This document shows positions 42,245 to 50,455 of a stretch of 64,000 nt of DNA, piece after piece; position 1 is the stretch's first letter; the number at the start of each line of letters is the position of its first letter. The position numbers and the translations under genes were made by a program. The stretch lies in assembly GCF_947500705.1 (NCBI RefSeq), contig NZ_CANMSY010000002.1:372001-436000 (forward strand), read 5' to 3'. The notes beneath the pieces are model-generated. The model was given only the letters and a program-made list of their open reading frames with translations, was not told the DNA's origin and did not search any database. This DNA comes from an uncultured Brachybacterium sp. Lineage in GTDB: Bacteria > Actinomycetota > Actinomycetes > Actinomycetales > Dermabacteraceae.

Positions 42245-42250
42245 TACGAT
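42245..42250 (+). promoter_or_regulatory. Leaderless -10 box (TACGAT) for the HNH gene
   Basis: TACGAT is followed by GGGGGC and the ATG at 42257: the same 6-base gap as at other leaderless starts in the window. Confidence 0.5.
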
Positions 42251-42256
42251 GGGGGC

Positions 42257-44113
42257 ATGGAATCGACACCGATGAGCAGCGGGGACCACCCCGGCGAGGA
42301 CACTCCTCGCCGGGACGTGGCCGCGCCGTCGGGAGATGTCCTCGAGGAGGTGCTGGGACGGTTCAGCGCGATCGAGGCGGGCCCCGAGACCCGAGCGCTC
42401 ATCGCCCAGATCTTGGCTGCAACCCTGATGGCGTTCACCCGCACCCGCTCGGTGCGCGACCCACTGCCGGATACCGCCCCTGAGAGCTCCGAGGAGGCCC
42501 TTGCCGTCCTCGCCGGCGTCGATCAGCTGCGCGCCTCCCTGGCCGCGATCGATGCGACCTGGCAGGTTGCCGCCGAGGACCGGATCCGGCGCGATGATCT
42601 CGCGCGGGGTGTGCCGTCCTCGCAGCAGGGCCGCGGCGCTGGTCAAGAGATCGGGCTCGCACGCCGGATCTCGCCATCCGCCTCGTCGTTCTCCCTGGCG
42701 AAGGCACGCCGCCTGGTGCAGAACATGCCCGGCGCCATCGACCGTCTCTGGGCGGGCGCCATGACGGACCAGCAGGCCTCCGCGGTCTCCGGTGCACTCG
42801 ACGGCGCCAGCGCGGACACCTGCCACCGGATTGATGACCACCTCCTCGAGCACCCAGAGTTCCTGCAGGGCAAAGGATTCAAGCGCCTGCGGAGCGACAC
42901 CCAGAAGCTGGTTCAGAAGCTCGAGCCAGAGACATCACGTGAACGAGCGGAGCGTGCCGCCCGCGCCCGGCATGTCACGATCACGCCCCTGGACGACGGG
43001 ATGGCCCGAGTGACCGCCGTGCTGCGCGGGATCGACGCCGCCGGGCTGATGAACTCCCTGAACGTCCGTGCCCAGTCATTGCGCGCCGCAGGGGCGAAGG
43101 CCTCCGTGCCCGCGCTCGAAGCGGATCTCCTGGTCGACGACGTGTTGCGCGGCAGCCAGGTTGAGGAGCCCGGTGATCAGCACGTCGTGACCAGCGACCA
43201 GTGCCTCGAGGCCAGCGATCCGGTCGTGGAGCCTGTCGATCCGGACGTCGAACCCGGCCTGTTCGATGATGCGGAAGAGGTCCTGGGGTCTGCCGGCGCC
43301 GAGCAGGCGCCTCCGAAGATGCCCCGCACCCGTCCCGGCCTGGACGTCGGCATCGTCATCTCCGACACTGCGCTGCTGGGTCCGGATGACGGCTCCGAGA
43401 CCGCCGAGCTCGAGGGCTACGGAACCATCCCTGCCCACATCGTCAGAGATACCCTGCTCGGCCAGCCACCAGGTCATCTACGAGCCGACGAGGGTGAACA
43501 TCCCGATGAGGTGGTCTCAGCCTTCTACCGGCGGCTGTACCGAAGCCCCCGCACCGGCGAACTGATCGCCATGGAATCCCGAGCTCGGGCCTTCCCCGCC
43601 GGGCTCGCCCGGATGATCCGCTGGCGCGACACCACCTGCCGCACCCCCTGGTGCGATGCGAAGATCCGTCAGATCGACCACGTCATCCCGCATCACAAAG
43701 GCGGGCCAACCAGCTATGCGAACGGCCAAGGGCTTTGCGTGCGCTGCAACCTGCTCAAGGAGCTCGGCCTGTGGGTGCTGAGCCCGCTGAGTCGATCCGA
43801 CACGGCCATCGATTCGGTCGCCACCGATACGGCTGCCGCAGACATTGCCGCTGCCGGCTCGACAACAGGGTCGGAGAGCGAGGCGAGCACTGCGGACTCC
43901 GCAACCACACTCGCCGACCCCTCCTCACCGCCGCGAGCCTGGATCTGGAGCAGCCCGCACGGGGCGGTCGGGATCTCGTTCACACCGTCGCAGTTCACGC
44001 CGTCATCCGATCCTCCGTCGCACGATCATCCGCCGTACGATCCTCCGCCAGAGGAGCACTGCGCCGATGCCGACGATGAATCGGACCCACCAGACACGCC
44101 CACCACCTCGTAG
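42257..44113 (+). CDS. DUF222/HNH endonuclease domain protein
   Basis: A 618-residue protein of the actinobacterial DUF222-HNH family, usually present in several copies per genome and of unknown role. The DUF222 helical region spans about 30-330. The HNH nuclease domain (about 460-510) has CRTPWCDAKIRQIDHVIPHHKGG and LCVRCNLLKE, so Cys pairs and the catalytic DH are present. An acidic linker (about 300-360) and a Ser/Thr/Asp/Pro-rich disordered tail (about 520-618) flank the domains. ATG 42257 is chosen in a longer open frame for its -10 box. The A/T-richer upstream region suggests this module may be a horizontal addition. Confidence 0.88.
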   Translation: MESTPMSSGDHPGEDTPRRDVAAPSGDVLEEVLGRFSAIEAGPETRALIAQILAATLMAFTRTRSVRDPLPDTAPESSEEALAVLAGVDQLRASLAAIDATWQVAAEDRIRRDDLARGVPSSQQGRGAGQEIGLARRISPSASSFSLAKARRLVQNMPGAIDRLWAGAMTDQQASAVSGALDGASADTCHRIDDHLLEHPEFLQGKGFKRLRSDTQKLVQKLEPETSRERAERAARARHVTITPLDDGMARVTAVLRGIDAAGLMNSLNVRAQSLRAAGAKASVPALEADLLVDDVLRGSQVEEPGDQHVVTSDQCLEASDPVVEPVDPDVEPGLFDDAEEVLGSAGAEQAPPKMPRTRPGLDVGIVISDTALLGPDDGSETAELEGYGTIPAHIVRDTLLGQPPGHLRADEGEHPDEVVSAFYRRLYRSPRTGELIAMESRARAFPAGLARMIRWRDTTCRTPWCDAKIRQIDHVIPHHKGGPTSYANGQGLCVRCNLLKELGLWVLSPLSRSDTAIDSVATDTAAADIAAAGSTTGSESEASTADSATTLADPSSPPRAWIWSSPHGAVGISFTPSQFTPSSDPPSHDHPPYDPPPEEHCADADDESDPPDTPTTS

Positions 44114-44159
44114 GCCGTAGCCTCCCAGCCCCCTGCCCCTGTGGCGAGCAGGTGCGGGG

Positions 44160-45131
44160 TCAGCGACCAGCGTCGGCGCGGGTGCCCTGGTGGTGGCGCA
44201 ACAGCCAGCGGCCGTTCTCGTAGATCCAGACGGAGGTGCGCTCGACCGTTCCCTCGGGGCCCGTGGTCACATACCTCAGCAGCACCACGCCGGGGGCGAT
44301 CTCGTCGGCGACGAACTCCTCCGCCTCCACTCCCACGAGCGGCGCGAGATGGGCGAGGGCCTCCTCGCGGTCATACCGGCGGCCGCTCGCGCCCACCTCG
44401 GTGAAATCCCTGTGCAGCAGCTCGGCGGCGCTCGGCGGGTCCGCACGGAGCGTCGCGCTGAGCAGTGCCAGCTCCCGCGCGGTGATCAGCTCGAAATCGG
44501 TCGCGCCAGGGGCATCGGCCACCAGGACCGTCTCCTCGGAGGCAGTAGAGCAGCTCGCCGGGGCCGAGGCCGACTGGTCGGCGGGTTCATCGAAGAGGCT
44601 GAAGAGGTCATCCGCCGGGGCAGGAGCAGTGGGTGCGCTCGCAGCAGTTGACGGGGCGGCGCCGGCACCGGGATACCCGGGTCCCACCTGCGGGTCCTGC
44701 TTCTTCTGGAAGGCAGTCGCCGCGGCGTTGGCGCGCTTGTCCGCGGCCTCGTTCATCGCGTGGCCGGAGTGACCCTTGACCCATTCGAACTCGACGCTGC
44801 GCCCGGCGAGCGCGCGGTCGATGTCCTTCAGCAGGTCGACGTTCAGCACCGGCTTGCCATCCTTCTTGCGCCAGCCCTTGCGCTTCCAGCCCGGCATCCA
44901 CTTGGTGACCGAGTTGATGACGTACTGGCTGTCGCACAGGATGTGCAGGTGCTGGTCGGCGTCCACCGCGGTGGACTCGAGCAGGTCGAGCACCGCTTTC
45001 AGCTCGCCCATGTTGTTGGTGCCGTGGGGCCAGCCGCCCGCGCGCCAGGTGTTCTCGTCGATGTACCAGGCCCAGCCGGCGGGGCCGGGATTGCCGAGGG
45101 CGGAGCCGTCGGCCGCTGCAGTGATGCTCAT
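44160..45131 (-). CDS. Ribonuclease HI fused to a DUF4440-like domain
   Basis: A 323-residue protein. The N-terminal RNase HI domain (about 1-142) cuts RNA in RNA-DNA hybrids; its DEDD residues are Asp8 (AAADGSALGN), Glu43 (NNMGEL), Asp67 (CDSQYV) and Asp131 (NEAADKRAN), with His124 nearby. A Pro/Ala/Ser linker (about 150-205) leads to a C-terminal domain of about 110 residues resembling DUF4440/SnoaL-like (NTF2 fold) proteins: ELITARELALLSA, LLHRDFTEVGASGRRYDREE, and SVWIYENGRWLLRHHQGT at the end. The second domain is unusual for RNase HI and may bind a ligand or mediate dimerisation. Confidence 0.88.
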   Translation of the reverse strand: MSITAAADGSALGNPGPAGWAWYIDENTWRAGGWPHGTNNMGELKAVLDLLESTAVDADQHLHILCDSQYVINSVTKWMPGWKRKGWRKKDGKPVLNVDLLKDIDRALAGRSVEFEWVKGHSGHAMNEAADKRANAAATAFQKKQDPQVGPGYPGAGAAPSTAASAPTAPAPADDLFSLFDEPADQSASAPASCSTASEETVLVADAPGATDFELITARELALLSATLRADPPSAAELLHRDFTEVGASGRRYDREEALAHLAPLVGVEAEEFVADEIAPGVVLLRYVTTGPEGTVERTSVWIYENGRWLLRHHQGTRADAGR

Positions 45132-45180
45132 GCAGTCAATGCTTCCACAGGTCGCGGGGTGGATCGCTCAGCCTCAACGC

Positions 45181-46215
45181 TCAGACCCAGCGGGCCACGG
45201 TCATCCCGGCGCTGGTCGGCGGCTGGTCCATCGCGATCATCGCCGCGGGCAGCTGCTCGGCGTCGATCACGCGGCCGACGGTCCCTGCAAGGTCCAGACG
45301 TCCGCTCGCGATTTCGGCGAGGAGTTCGCCGTATTCGGCGACGGCGAGGCCGTGACTGCCGAGGATCTGCAGCTCCTGCGCGATAACGCGGCCAATCGGA
45401 AGGGAGGGATCGGCGTCCTCCCCGAGCAGCAGCCCCACCTGCACGTGCCGGCCGCGGGGGCGAAGCGACTCGATCCCGGCGCGGGCGGTCGTGGCGGAGC
45501 CGAGCGCGTCGAGGCTGACGTGGGCGCCCCCGCCGGTGACCTCCCGCACTTGGGCGGCGATGTCCGGGGAGGAGGGCAGGGCGGTCGCCCCGAGCGCCTC
45601 GGCGGCGGTGAGGGCGCGGGGCGAGACGTCGACCGCGATCACCTCGGCGCCGGCGGCGAGGGCGATCATCACGCAGGCCAGGCCCAGCCCGCCGCAGCCG
45701 AACACCGCCACCTGCTCCCCCGGCTGCACGGCGGCCTGGGCGCGCACGGCGTGGTGGGCGGTGCCCACGCGGCAGCCGAGCCCGGCGGCGAGGGTCATGT
45801 CGATCCCGTCGGGGAGGGCGACGAGGTTGTGATCGGCCTCGATCACCACCACCTGCTCGGCCCACGCGCCGGGCAGGTCGAAGCCGGGCTGGCGCTGCTC
45901 GGGGCATACCTGCGGGGTGCCGGCGAGGCACTGCGCGCAGCGGCCGCAGGCGAGGATGAAGGGTGCGGTCACCCGGTCCCCCACGGTGAAGCGCGTGACC
46001 TCGTCACCGACCTCGGCGACGACACCGGCGAACTCATGGCCCGGGATGTGCGGCAGCAGCACGGAGTCATCGTGACCCTGCCAGGCATGCCAGTCGCTGC
46101 GGCACACGCCGGTGGCGTGCACGGTGATCACCGCGCCGCGCGGCGGGCAGGCGAGGCTCGGCACCTCGACCAGCTCGGGCATCCCTCGGAAGGCCTCGAA
46201 GCGGACAGCTCTCAT
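45181..46215 (-). CDS. Zinc-dependent alcohol dehydrogenase (MDR superfamily)
   Basis: A 344-residue cytosolic oxidoreductase. Catalytic zinc ligands are the Cys in TGVCRSDWH and the His-Glu pair in PGHEFAGVV; four structural zinc cysteines lie in CGRCAQCLAGTPQVC. The NAD(P) fold has VFGCGGLGLACVMIA, with an acidic residue in AVDVS suggesting NAD. MDR dehydrogenases interconvert alcohols and aldehydes; the substrate is not evident. The ATG at 46215 follows TGAGGAG. The double-GNAT gene ends 66 bases upstream, across a 14-bp tandem repeat, and may be co-transcribed. Confidence 0.91.
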   Translation of the reverse strand: MRAVRFEAFRGMPELVEVPSLACPPRGAVITVHATGVCRSDWHAWQGHDDSVLLPHIPGHEFAGVVAEVGDEVTRFTVGDRVTAPFILACGRCAQCLAGTPQVCPEQRQPGFDLPGAWAEQVVVIEADHNLVALPDGIDMTLAAGLGCRVGTAHHAVRAQAAVQPGEQVAVFGCGGLGLACVMIALAAGAEVIAVDVSPRALTAAEALGATALPSSPDIAAQVREVTGGGAHVSLDALGSATTARAGIESLRPRGRHVQVGLLLGEDADPSLPIGRVIAQELQILGSHGLAVAEYGELLAEIASGRLDLAGTVGRVIDAEQLPAAMIAMDQPPTSAGMTVARWV

Positions 46216-46235
46216 GGGATGCTCCTCAGAACGGG

Positions 46236-46291
46236 CGGCTCAGACCAGGCGGCTGAGACCAGACGGCTCAGACCAGACGGCTCAGACCAGA
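46236..46291. repeat. Four 14-bp tandem repeats across a stop codon
   Basis: Units at 46236-46249, 46250-46263, 46264-46277 and 46278-46291 follow CGGCTCAGACCAGA with one or two changes. The last contains the TGA (46282-46284) of the GNAT gene, so the codons for its C-terminal RLV plus stop have been repeated into the spacer. Confidence 0.92.
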
Positions 46292-47292
46292 CGGTCGGCG
46301 GGCTTCTCATAGGTGCCGTAGACGGCCTCGCGGGCGAAGCCGAGCGCGTCGTAGAGCCGGGTCGCGCCGGTGAGCGACTCGGCGTCGACCTCGAGCTCCG
46401 CGGTGGCGAATCCCGCCTCGGCCGCCGCGGCGAGGGTGCGGGCGATGACGGCGCGGGCGAGGCCCCTGCCACGGGCCCCGGGGCGGGTGCCCACCAGGGC
46501 GATGTGCAGCACGCCGGGCTTGTCCTCCGAGGTGATGACGTAGGCGAGCACGGTGCCGTCGGCGTCGAGCGCGATGCTCGAGAGCTCACGACGTGCGGTG
46601 TGGGAGGACCACCAGATGCTCCAGCGCTCCGGAGGGACCGGGGCCGAGCCCCAGTGGTCGGCGAAGGCATCGAGATGGGCGAGCCGGGTGGCCTCGGCAT
46701 GATCGTCCTCGGGGGCGATCACCTGCACCTGCTCGCGTTCGAAGGGCGGCAGCATCTCCCCGGGCAGTTCGCGGACCATGACCAGCCAGCTGCGGGCCCG
46801 GCGGTAGCCGCGCTGCTCGAGCAGCGGGCGCACGTCGGCGCCGCCGGTGAGCGGGGCGTCCTCCCGGGCGTCCAGGTCCGGGTCGCGGCCGCCGGAGGCG
46901 CGGAAGATCGCGTCGGCCTCCGCGGGGTGGCGTGCGGCGGCGAGCTGGGTGGCGCGCTCTTCGGCCCAGTCGAACAGTTCGGCGCCCAGCCCCTGGCGAC
47001 GCTGGGCGGGATCGACGCCGCCCATCAGCTGGCAGCGCACGCGACCGTCGCGATCCAGCGAGGTGTGGACGTCGACGGCGGTGAACCCGATCAGCTCCTC
47101 CCCCGTCCAGAGGGCGAGGGTGTCCTGGCTCAGGTCGAGTCCGGGCATCGTGAGCCATTCACGGATGCTGGGCTCCTCGGCCGGTTCGCCGAGCTCGTCG
47201 GCCACGTCGATGCGGTTCATCAGCGCGGTGAGCGCGGGGACATCATCGAGGGTGAGCGGGCTGCGGGTCATCACGGTGTCGGTGGAGGTCAC
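46282..47292 (-). CDS. Double-domain GNAT N-acetyltransferase
   Basis: A 336-residue protein with two GNAT folds. The N-terminal domain (about 5-155) has an acetyl-CoA loop VDPAQRRQGLGAELF, and the C-terminal one (about 175-330) has TRPGARGRGLARAVI. The tandem layout recalls mycothiol synthase MshD, but the rest of the sequence is not clearly MshD, so the substrate is unassigned. GTG 47292 is chosen because a TACACT -10 box ends 6 bases before it (leaderless); ATG 47271 is a shorter alternative. Confidence 0.84.
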   Translation of the reverse strand: MTSTDTVMTRSPLTLDDVPALTALMNRIDVADELGEPAEEPSIREWLTMPGLDLSQDTLALWTGEELIGFTAVDVHTSLDRDGRVRCQLMGGVDPAQRRQGLGAELFDWAEERATQLAAARHPAEADAIFRASGGRDPDLDAREDAPLTGGADVRPLLEQRGYRRARSWLVMVRELPGEMLPPFEREQVQVIAPEDDHAEATRLAHLDAFADHWGSAPVPPERWSIWWSSHTARRELSSIALDADGTVLAYVITSEDKPGVLHIALVGTRPGARGRGLARAVIARTLAAAAEAGFATAELEVDAESLTGATRLYDALGFAREAVYGTYEKPADRLV

Positions 47293-47298
47293 CGGACA

Positions 47299-47304
47299 AG
47301 TGTA
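47299..47304 (-). promoter_or_regulatory. Leaderless -10 box (TACACT) for the GNAT gene
   Basis: On the minus strand TACACT is followed by 6 bases (TGTCCG) and then the GTG at 47292. Confidence 0.5.
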
Positions 47305-47324
47305 GAGAGGGAGTGCACAGGGCA

Positions 47325-48074
47325 TCACGTCAGCCGGTAGACGCTGACGTGGCTGCAGGAGTCCGCGGTGAACTCGGAACGGTCCCAATCGGCCCAGCGT
47401 GATTCGAGGGTGAATCCGGCCAGCTGCGCCATCAGGTCGAGTTCCGAGGGCCAGATGTAGCGATGCGGCGTGCGACCGATCTGCGCCTCGCGCGCACCGT
47501 CCACCGCAGGATCGAAGCGCACGTGGTGGGAGACGAGCTGCTGCGCGAGGGTGTCGATCGTGTCCACGAGCAGGTACCCGGGCTCGGAGATCTCGACGGT
47601 GCCGCCGTGACCGGGGGTGAGCGAGCGCAGCTGCGGCACCCACAGCTCGATCACGAAGCACCCTCCCGGCGCAAGATGACGGGCGGCATTGCGGAAGCAC
47701 TCGACCTGCTGCTCCTGGACGAGCAGGTTCGAGATCGAGTTGAAGACCAGATAGGCGAGGGAGAACCCCTCCCCCGCGCTGGCGGTGGTCATGTCCCCGC
47801 GGATCACGGGCAGGGCGCTCTCGTCGACCTTCTCGCGCAGCCGGGAGAGCATCGGGGCCGACAGCTCGATGCCGGTGACGTCGACGCCCGCCTCGTGCAG
47901 CGGGATCGCGACCCGGCCCGTGCCGATCGCGAGCTCGAGGGCGCGACCTCCCCCGGCGAGCTCGGCGAGGATCTCGACCGTCGGCCCCAGCACCTCCGGG
48001 GCGAACATGCCCTCACCGGGGGTGTCGTACCCGGCGGCAGCGTGGGCGTCCCACAGGCGTGACTGATCGACCAT
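47325..48074 (-). CDS. SAM-dependent class I methyltransferase
   Basis: A 249-residue cytosolic methyltransferase. Motif I is ALELAIGTGRVAIPL, motif II GVDVTGIELSAPML, the acidic residue lies in VIRGDMTTA, and motif IV is LAYLVFNSISNLL. Such proteins resemble UbiE/MenG-like and small-molecule methyltransferases; the substrate is not evident. ATG 48074 (MVDQSRLWD) is chosen within a slightly longer frame because GATGGGG precedes it and family homology starts there. Confidence 0.88.
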   Translation of the reverse strand: MVDQSRLWDAHAAAGYDTPGEGMFAPEVLGPTVEILAELAGGGRALELAIGTGRVAIPLHEAGVDVTGIELSAPMLSRLREKVDESALPVIRGDMTTASAGEGFSLAYLVFNSISNLLVQEQQVECFRNAARHLAPGGCFVIELWVPQLRSLTPGHGGTVEISEPGYLLVDTIDTLAQQLVSHHVRFDPAVDGAREAQIGRTPHRYIWPSELDLMAQLAGFTLESRWADWDRSEFTADSCSHVSVYRLT

Positions 48075-48144
48075 GTCCCCATCATCACGCCACGTCGACG
48101 GCACGGCCACCGAATATGCGGCAGCACAGGCCCCTGCGCCGGCC

Positions 48145-50097
48145 TCAGCCCTCCTGCTCGTAGGCGGCCCGCTGCTGCTGGATCTCGCGCAGCCGGGCGA
48201 GGTCGAGCTTGCGGCCGCGGTCGAAGTCGACCACCCCGTTCTTCTCCTGGAAGACGTCGGTCATCTGGGTGTAGCAGTAGCCGAACATGAGCGGATCCTC
48301 GAGCAGCACCCGGGTGAGGCCCTCGAACCGCGTATAGAGCTGCTCCTCGCTGCGCACCCGCTCGCCGTAGCCCCAGGATTCGGCGGCGTTGTTGCCGGCT
48401 CGTGAGGCTTCCTCGGCCCGACGGGCCTCGGCCTCGTTCCACCAGATCCCGCCGTACTCGGAGACGAAGTAGGGCTGGCCCGCGAAGGGCAGCGAGAAGG
48501 AGCCGTCGGCGAAGGGCATCTCGTCCGGGCCGAGCTCGAGGCGGTTGGCCCAGGGGGCGCCCTCGGCGAGGCCGGACTGCTCGACCCGGAAGCGGTCGAC
48601 GTCCTGCTCGTAGGAGTGGGAGTCGAAGATGTCCGCGCCGCGCACACGGTGGGCGTAGCCCGAGGCGTCCAGCACCGGCCGCGAGGGATCCGCGAGCTTG
48701 GTCGCGTCGTACATCGCCTGGGTGACGTCGTCGAGCTGGGTGAGCCGGTCGTGGAGCACCTGGTGGGTCTCGTTCAACGGGCACCAGCCGATGATGCTGG
48801 GGTGGTTGACATCCCGCTCGACAGCCTCGATCCACTGGCCGATGAAGGTGGCGGTGGGCTGCTGGTTGTCGCCCATCGGGCCGTGCCCGGAGATGCCCCA
48901 GTCCCCGAACTCGCCCCAGACCAGGTAGCCGTGGAGGTCCGCCCAGAACAGCATCCGCTGCTCGAAGACCTTCTGGTGCAGACGCGCACCGTTGAACCCG
49001 GCCTCGAGCGCCAGGCGGATGTCGGTGGTCATCGCGGAATCGGTCGGGGAGGTCATGAAGGTCTCCTCCCAGTAGCCCTGATCGAGGACCAGTCGCTGGA
49101 ACACCTTCTCGCCGTTGATCCGGAACTCGTGGCCGCGCAAGGTGGTCGCACGCAGGCCCGCATAGGAACGGACCTCGTCCAGCACGGTCCCCTCGGCGCT
49201 CAACAGGCGGACGGTGAGGGCGTAGAGCTCGGGGGCGCCCGGGCCCCAGATCCGCACCTGGTCCTCGGGGATCACGAGCTGCAGCTGCGGGGAGAGGTCG
49301 AGGTCGGCACGCACGTCGGCGCGGGCGATCTCCTCTCCGCCGGGCACGGAGACGACGACCTCGAGGCGGGTGCCGCGCGTGCTGCGGGCCAGCGGCGCGG
49401 TGATCGAGAACGCGCCTCCGGCGAGCGACGGGGTGATGCGCAGGGAGCGGATCTCGTCGACCGGGACCCCCTCGAGCCAGACGCTCTGCCAGATCCCGGT
49501 GGTGCGGTGGTAGCTGGCGTGGGTGGCGTGGTACCAGGTGGACTGCTTGCCGCGGGCCTGGGGGACGTCGTGGGGGTCCCGGGCGCGCAGAACGATCTCG
49601 ACCTCGGTGCCAGGACCGACGCCGGGGACGCTCGAGAGATCGGCGGAGAAGGGTGTGAAGCCGCCGCGGTGGCGGGCCACCTCCGTTCCGTTCGCCCAGA
49701 CCGTCGCGTCGTGATCCACCGCTTCGAAGCGAAGGATCGGGCGCAGGCCGTCCCAGTCGGCGGGGATGGTGACGGTCCGTCGGTACCAGACGGCGTTCAG
49801 GAAGTCGCGGTTCCCGATCCCGGAGGCCTCGGTCTCCGGGGCGAAGGGCACGGTGATCGTCTGCGCGAGCTCGCGCTCCAACAGGCCCCGCTCCCGGCCG
49901 GAGTCGCCCTGGTCGATCTCGAACTGCCAGGTGCCGTTCAGGCTCCGCCAGGTGGGGCGCTGCAGCTGGGGTCGCGGATGCTCGGGCCGGGGCACGTCGG
50001 CGGCCGACGGCGGGGCGTCCAAGATCGCGGCGAGCTCATCGGCACGGGTGAAGAGAGCGGAGAGCTGCGCAGGCAGTTCGGGGGTCTGGGCGGTCAC
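48145..50097 (-). CDS. Glycoside hydrolase family 2 (beta-galactosidase/glucuronidase-like)
   Basis: A 650-residue intracellular glycosidase with no signal peptide. A jelly-roll sugar-binding domain (about 35-200, with RSLNGTWQFE and AVDHDATVWANG) is followed by an Ig-like domain and a TIM barrel (about 310-620). The acid/base Glu lies in CPLNETHQ and the nucleophile Glu in FVSEYGG. It is shorter than LacZ and closer to the beta-glucuronidase-sized group, so beta-galactosidase, glucuronidase or mannosidase activity cannot be told apart. GTG 50097 follows GAGGAG. No sugar transporter is adjacent. Confidence 0.9.
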   Translation of the reverse strand: MTAQTPELPAQLSALFTRADELAAILDAPPSAADVPRPEHPRPQLQRPTWRSLNGTWQFEIDQGDSGRERGLLERELAQTITVPFAPETEASGIGNRDFLNAVWYRRTVTIPADWDGLRPILRFEAVDHDATVWANGTEVARHRGGFTPFSADLSSVPGVGPGTEVEIVLRARDPHDVPQARGKQSTWYHATHASYHRTTGIWQSVWLEGVPVDEIRSLRITPSLAGGAFSITAPLARSTRGTRLEVVVSVPGGEEIARADVRADLDLSPQLQLVIPEDQVRIWGPGAPELYALTVRLLSAEGTVLDEVRSYAGLRATTLRGHEFRINGEKVFQRLVLDQGYWEETFMTSPTDSAMTTDIRLALEAGFNGARLHQKVFEQRMLFWADLHGYLVWGEFGDWGISGHGPMGDNQQPTATFIGQWIEAVERDVNHPSIIGWCPLNETHQVLHDRLTQLDDVTQAMYDATKLADPSRPVLDASGYAHRVRGADIFDSHSYEQDVDRFRVEQSGLAEGAPWANRLELGPDEMPFADGSFSLPFAGQPYFVSEYGGIWWNEAEARRAEEASRAGNNAAESWGYGERVRSEEQLYTRFEGLTRVLLEDPLMFGYCYTQMTDVFQEKNGVVDFDRGRKLDLARLREIQQQRAAYEQEG

Positions 50098-50139
50098 GGG
50101 GACTCCTCGGCACGGGATCGACGCTGATCGGACCCCCTC

Positions 50140-50168
50140 ATCCCATCGCATATGCACTCACATTGCAA
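50140..50168 (-). promoter_or_regulatory. Putative promoter of the GH2 gene
   Basis: TTGCAA (50168-50163) and TGGGAT (50145-50140) on the minus strand with 17-base spacing; the start point would be about 36 bases before the GTG. The spacer includes the palindrome GCATATGC. Confidence 0.4.
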
Positions 50169-50254
50169 CGTGGGAAAGAACGGTGGAGGTTCAGCCGTCA
50201 CGGTGGTATGTCACACCGACACGGCGCAGCATCGCCAGCACGGGCACCTGCGGC

Positions 50255-50455
50255 TAGTGTGGGTCGAAGTGCCGTTCTCCCGCCGCGGCACAGGTCCTGA
50301 GCGGATAGCCCCGATCCTGGTCGACGTCACCCCGTCACCCTGGTCTCGGCAGGCTCCGCCCCAGCGACACCGTCGGCGAAGGAGAGCTGCTCGCGAGCAG
50401 CGCCGCATGTCGACGCCCCGGGCAGGACTGCACCACACAGAACGGATCACCTTTC
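50255..50455 (+). promoter_or_regulatory. -10 box and long leader of the DEAD-box helicase gene
   Basis: TAGTGT at 50255-50260 would start a leader of about 190 bases. It contains a perfect 16-bp palindrome GCTGCTCGCGAGCAGC (50386-50401). Long 5' leaders are common for cold-inducible RNA helicases, but regulation here is inference. Confidence 0.35.

Noticed and set aside
50386-50401. GCTGCTCGCGAGCAGC as a terminator.
   Set aside because: It lies upstream of the helicase start with no gene ending nearby, and its loop is too small once fully paired.
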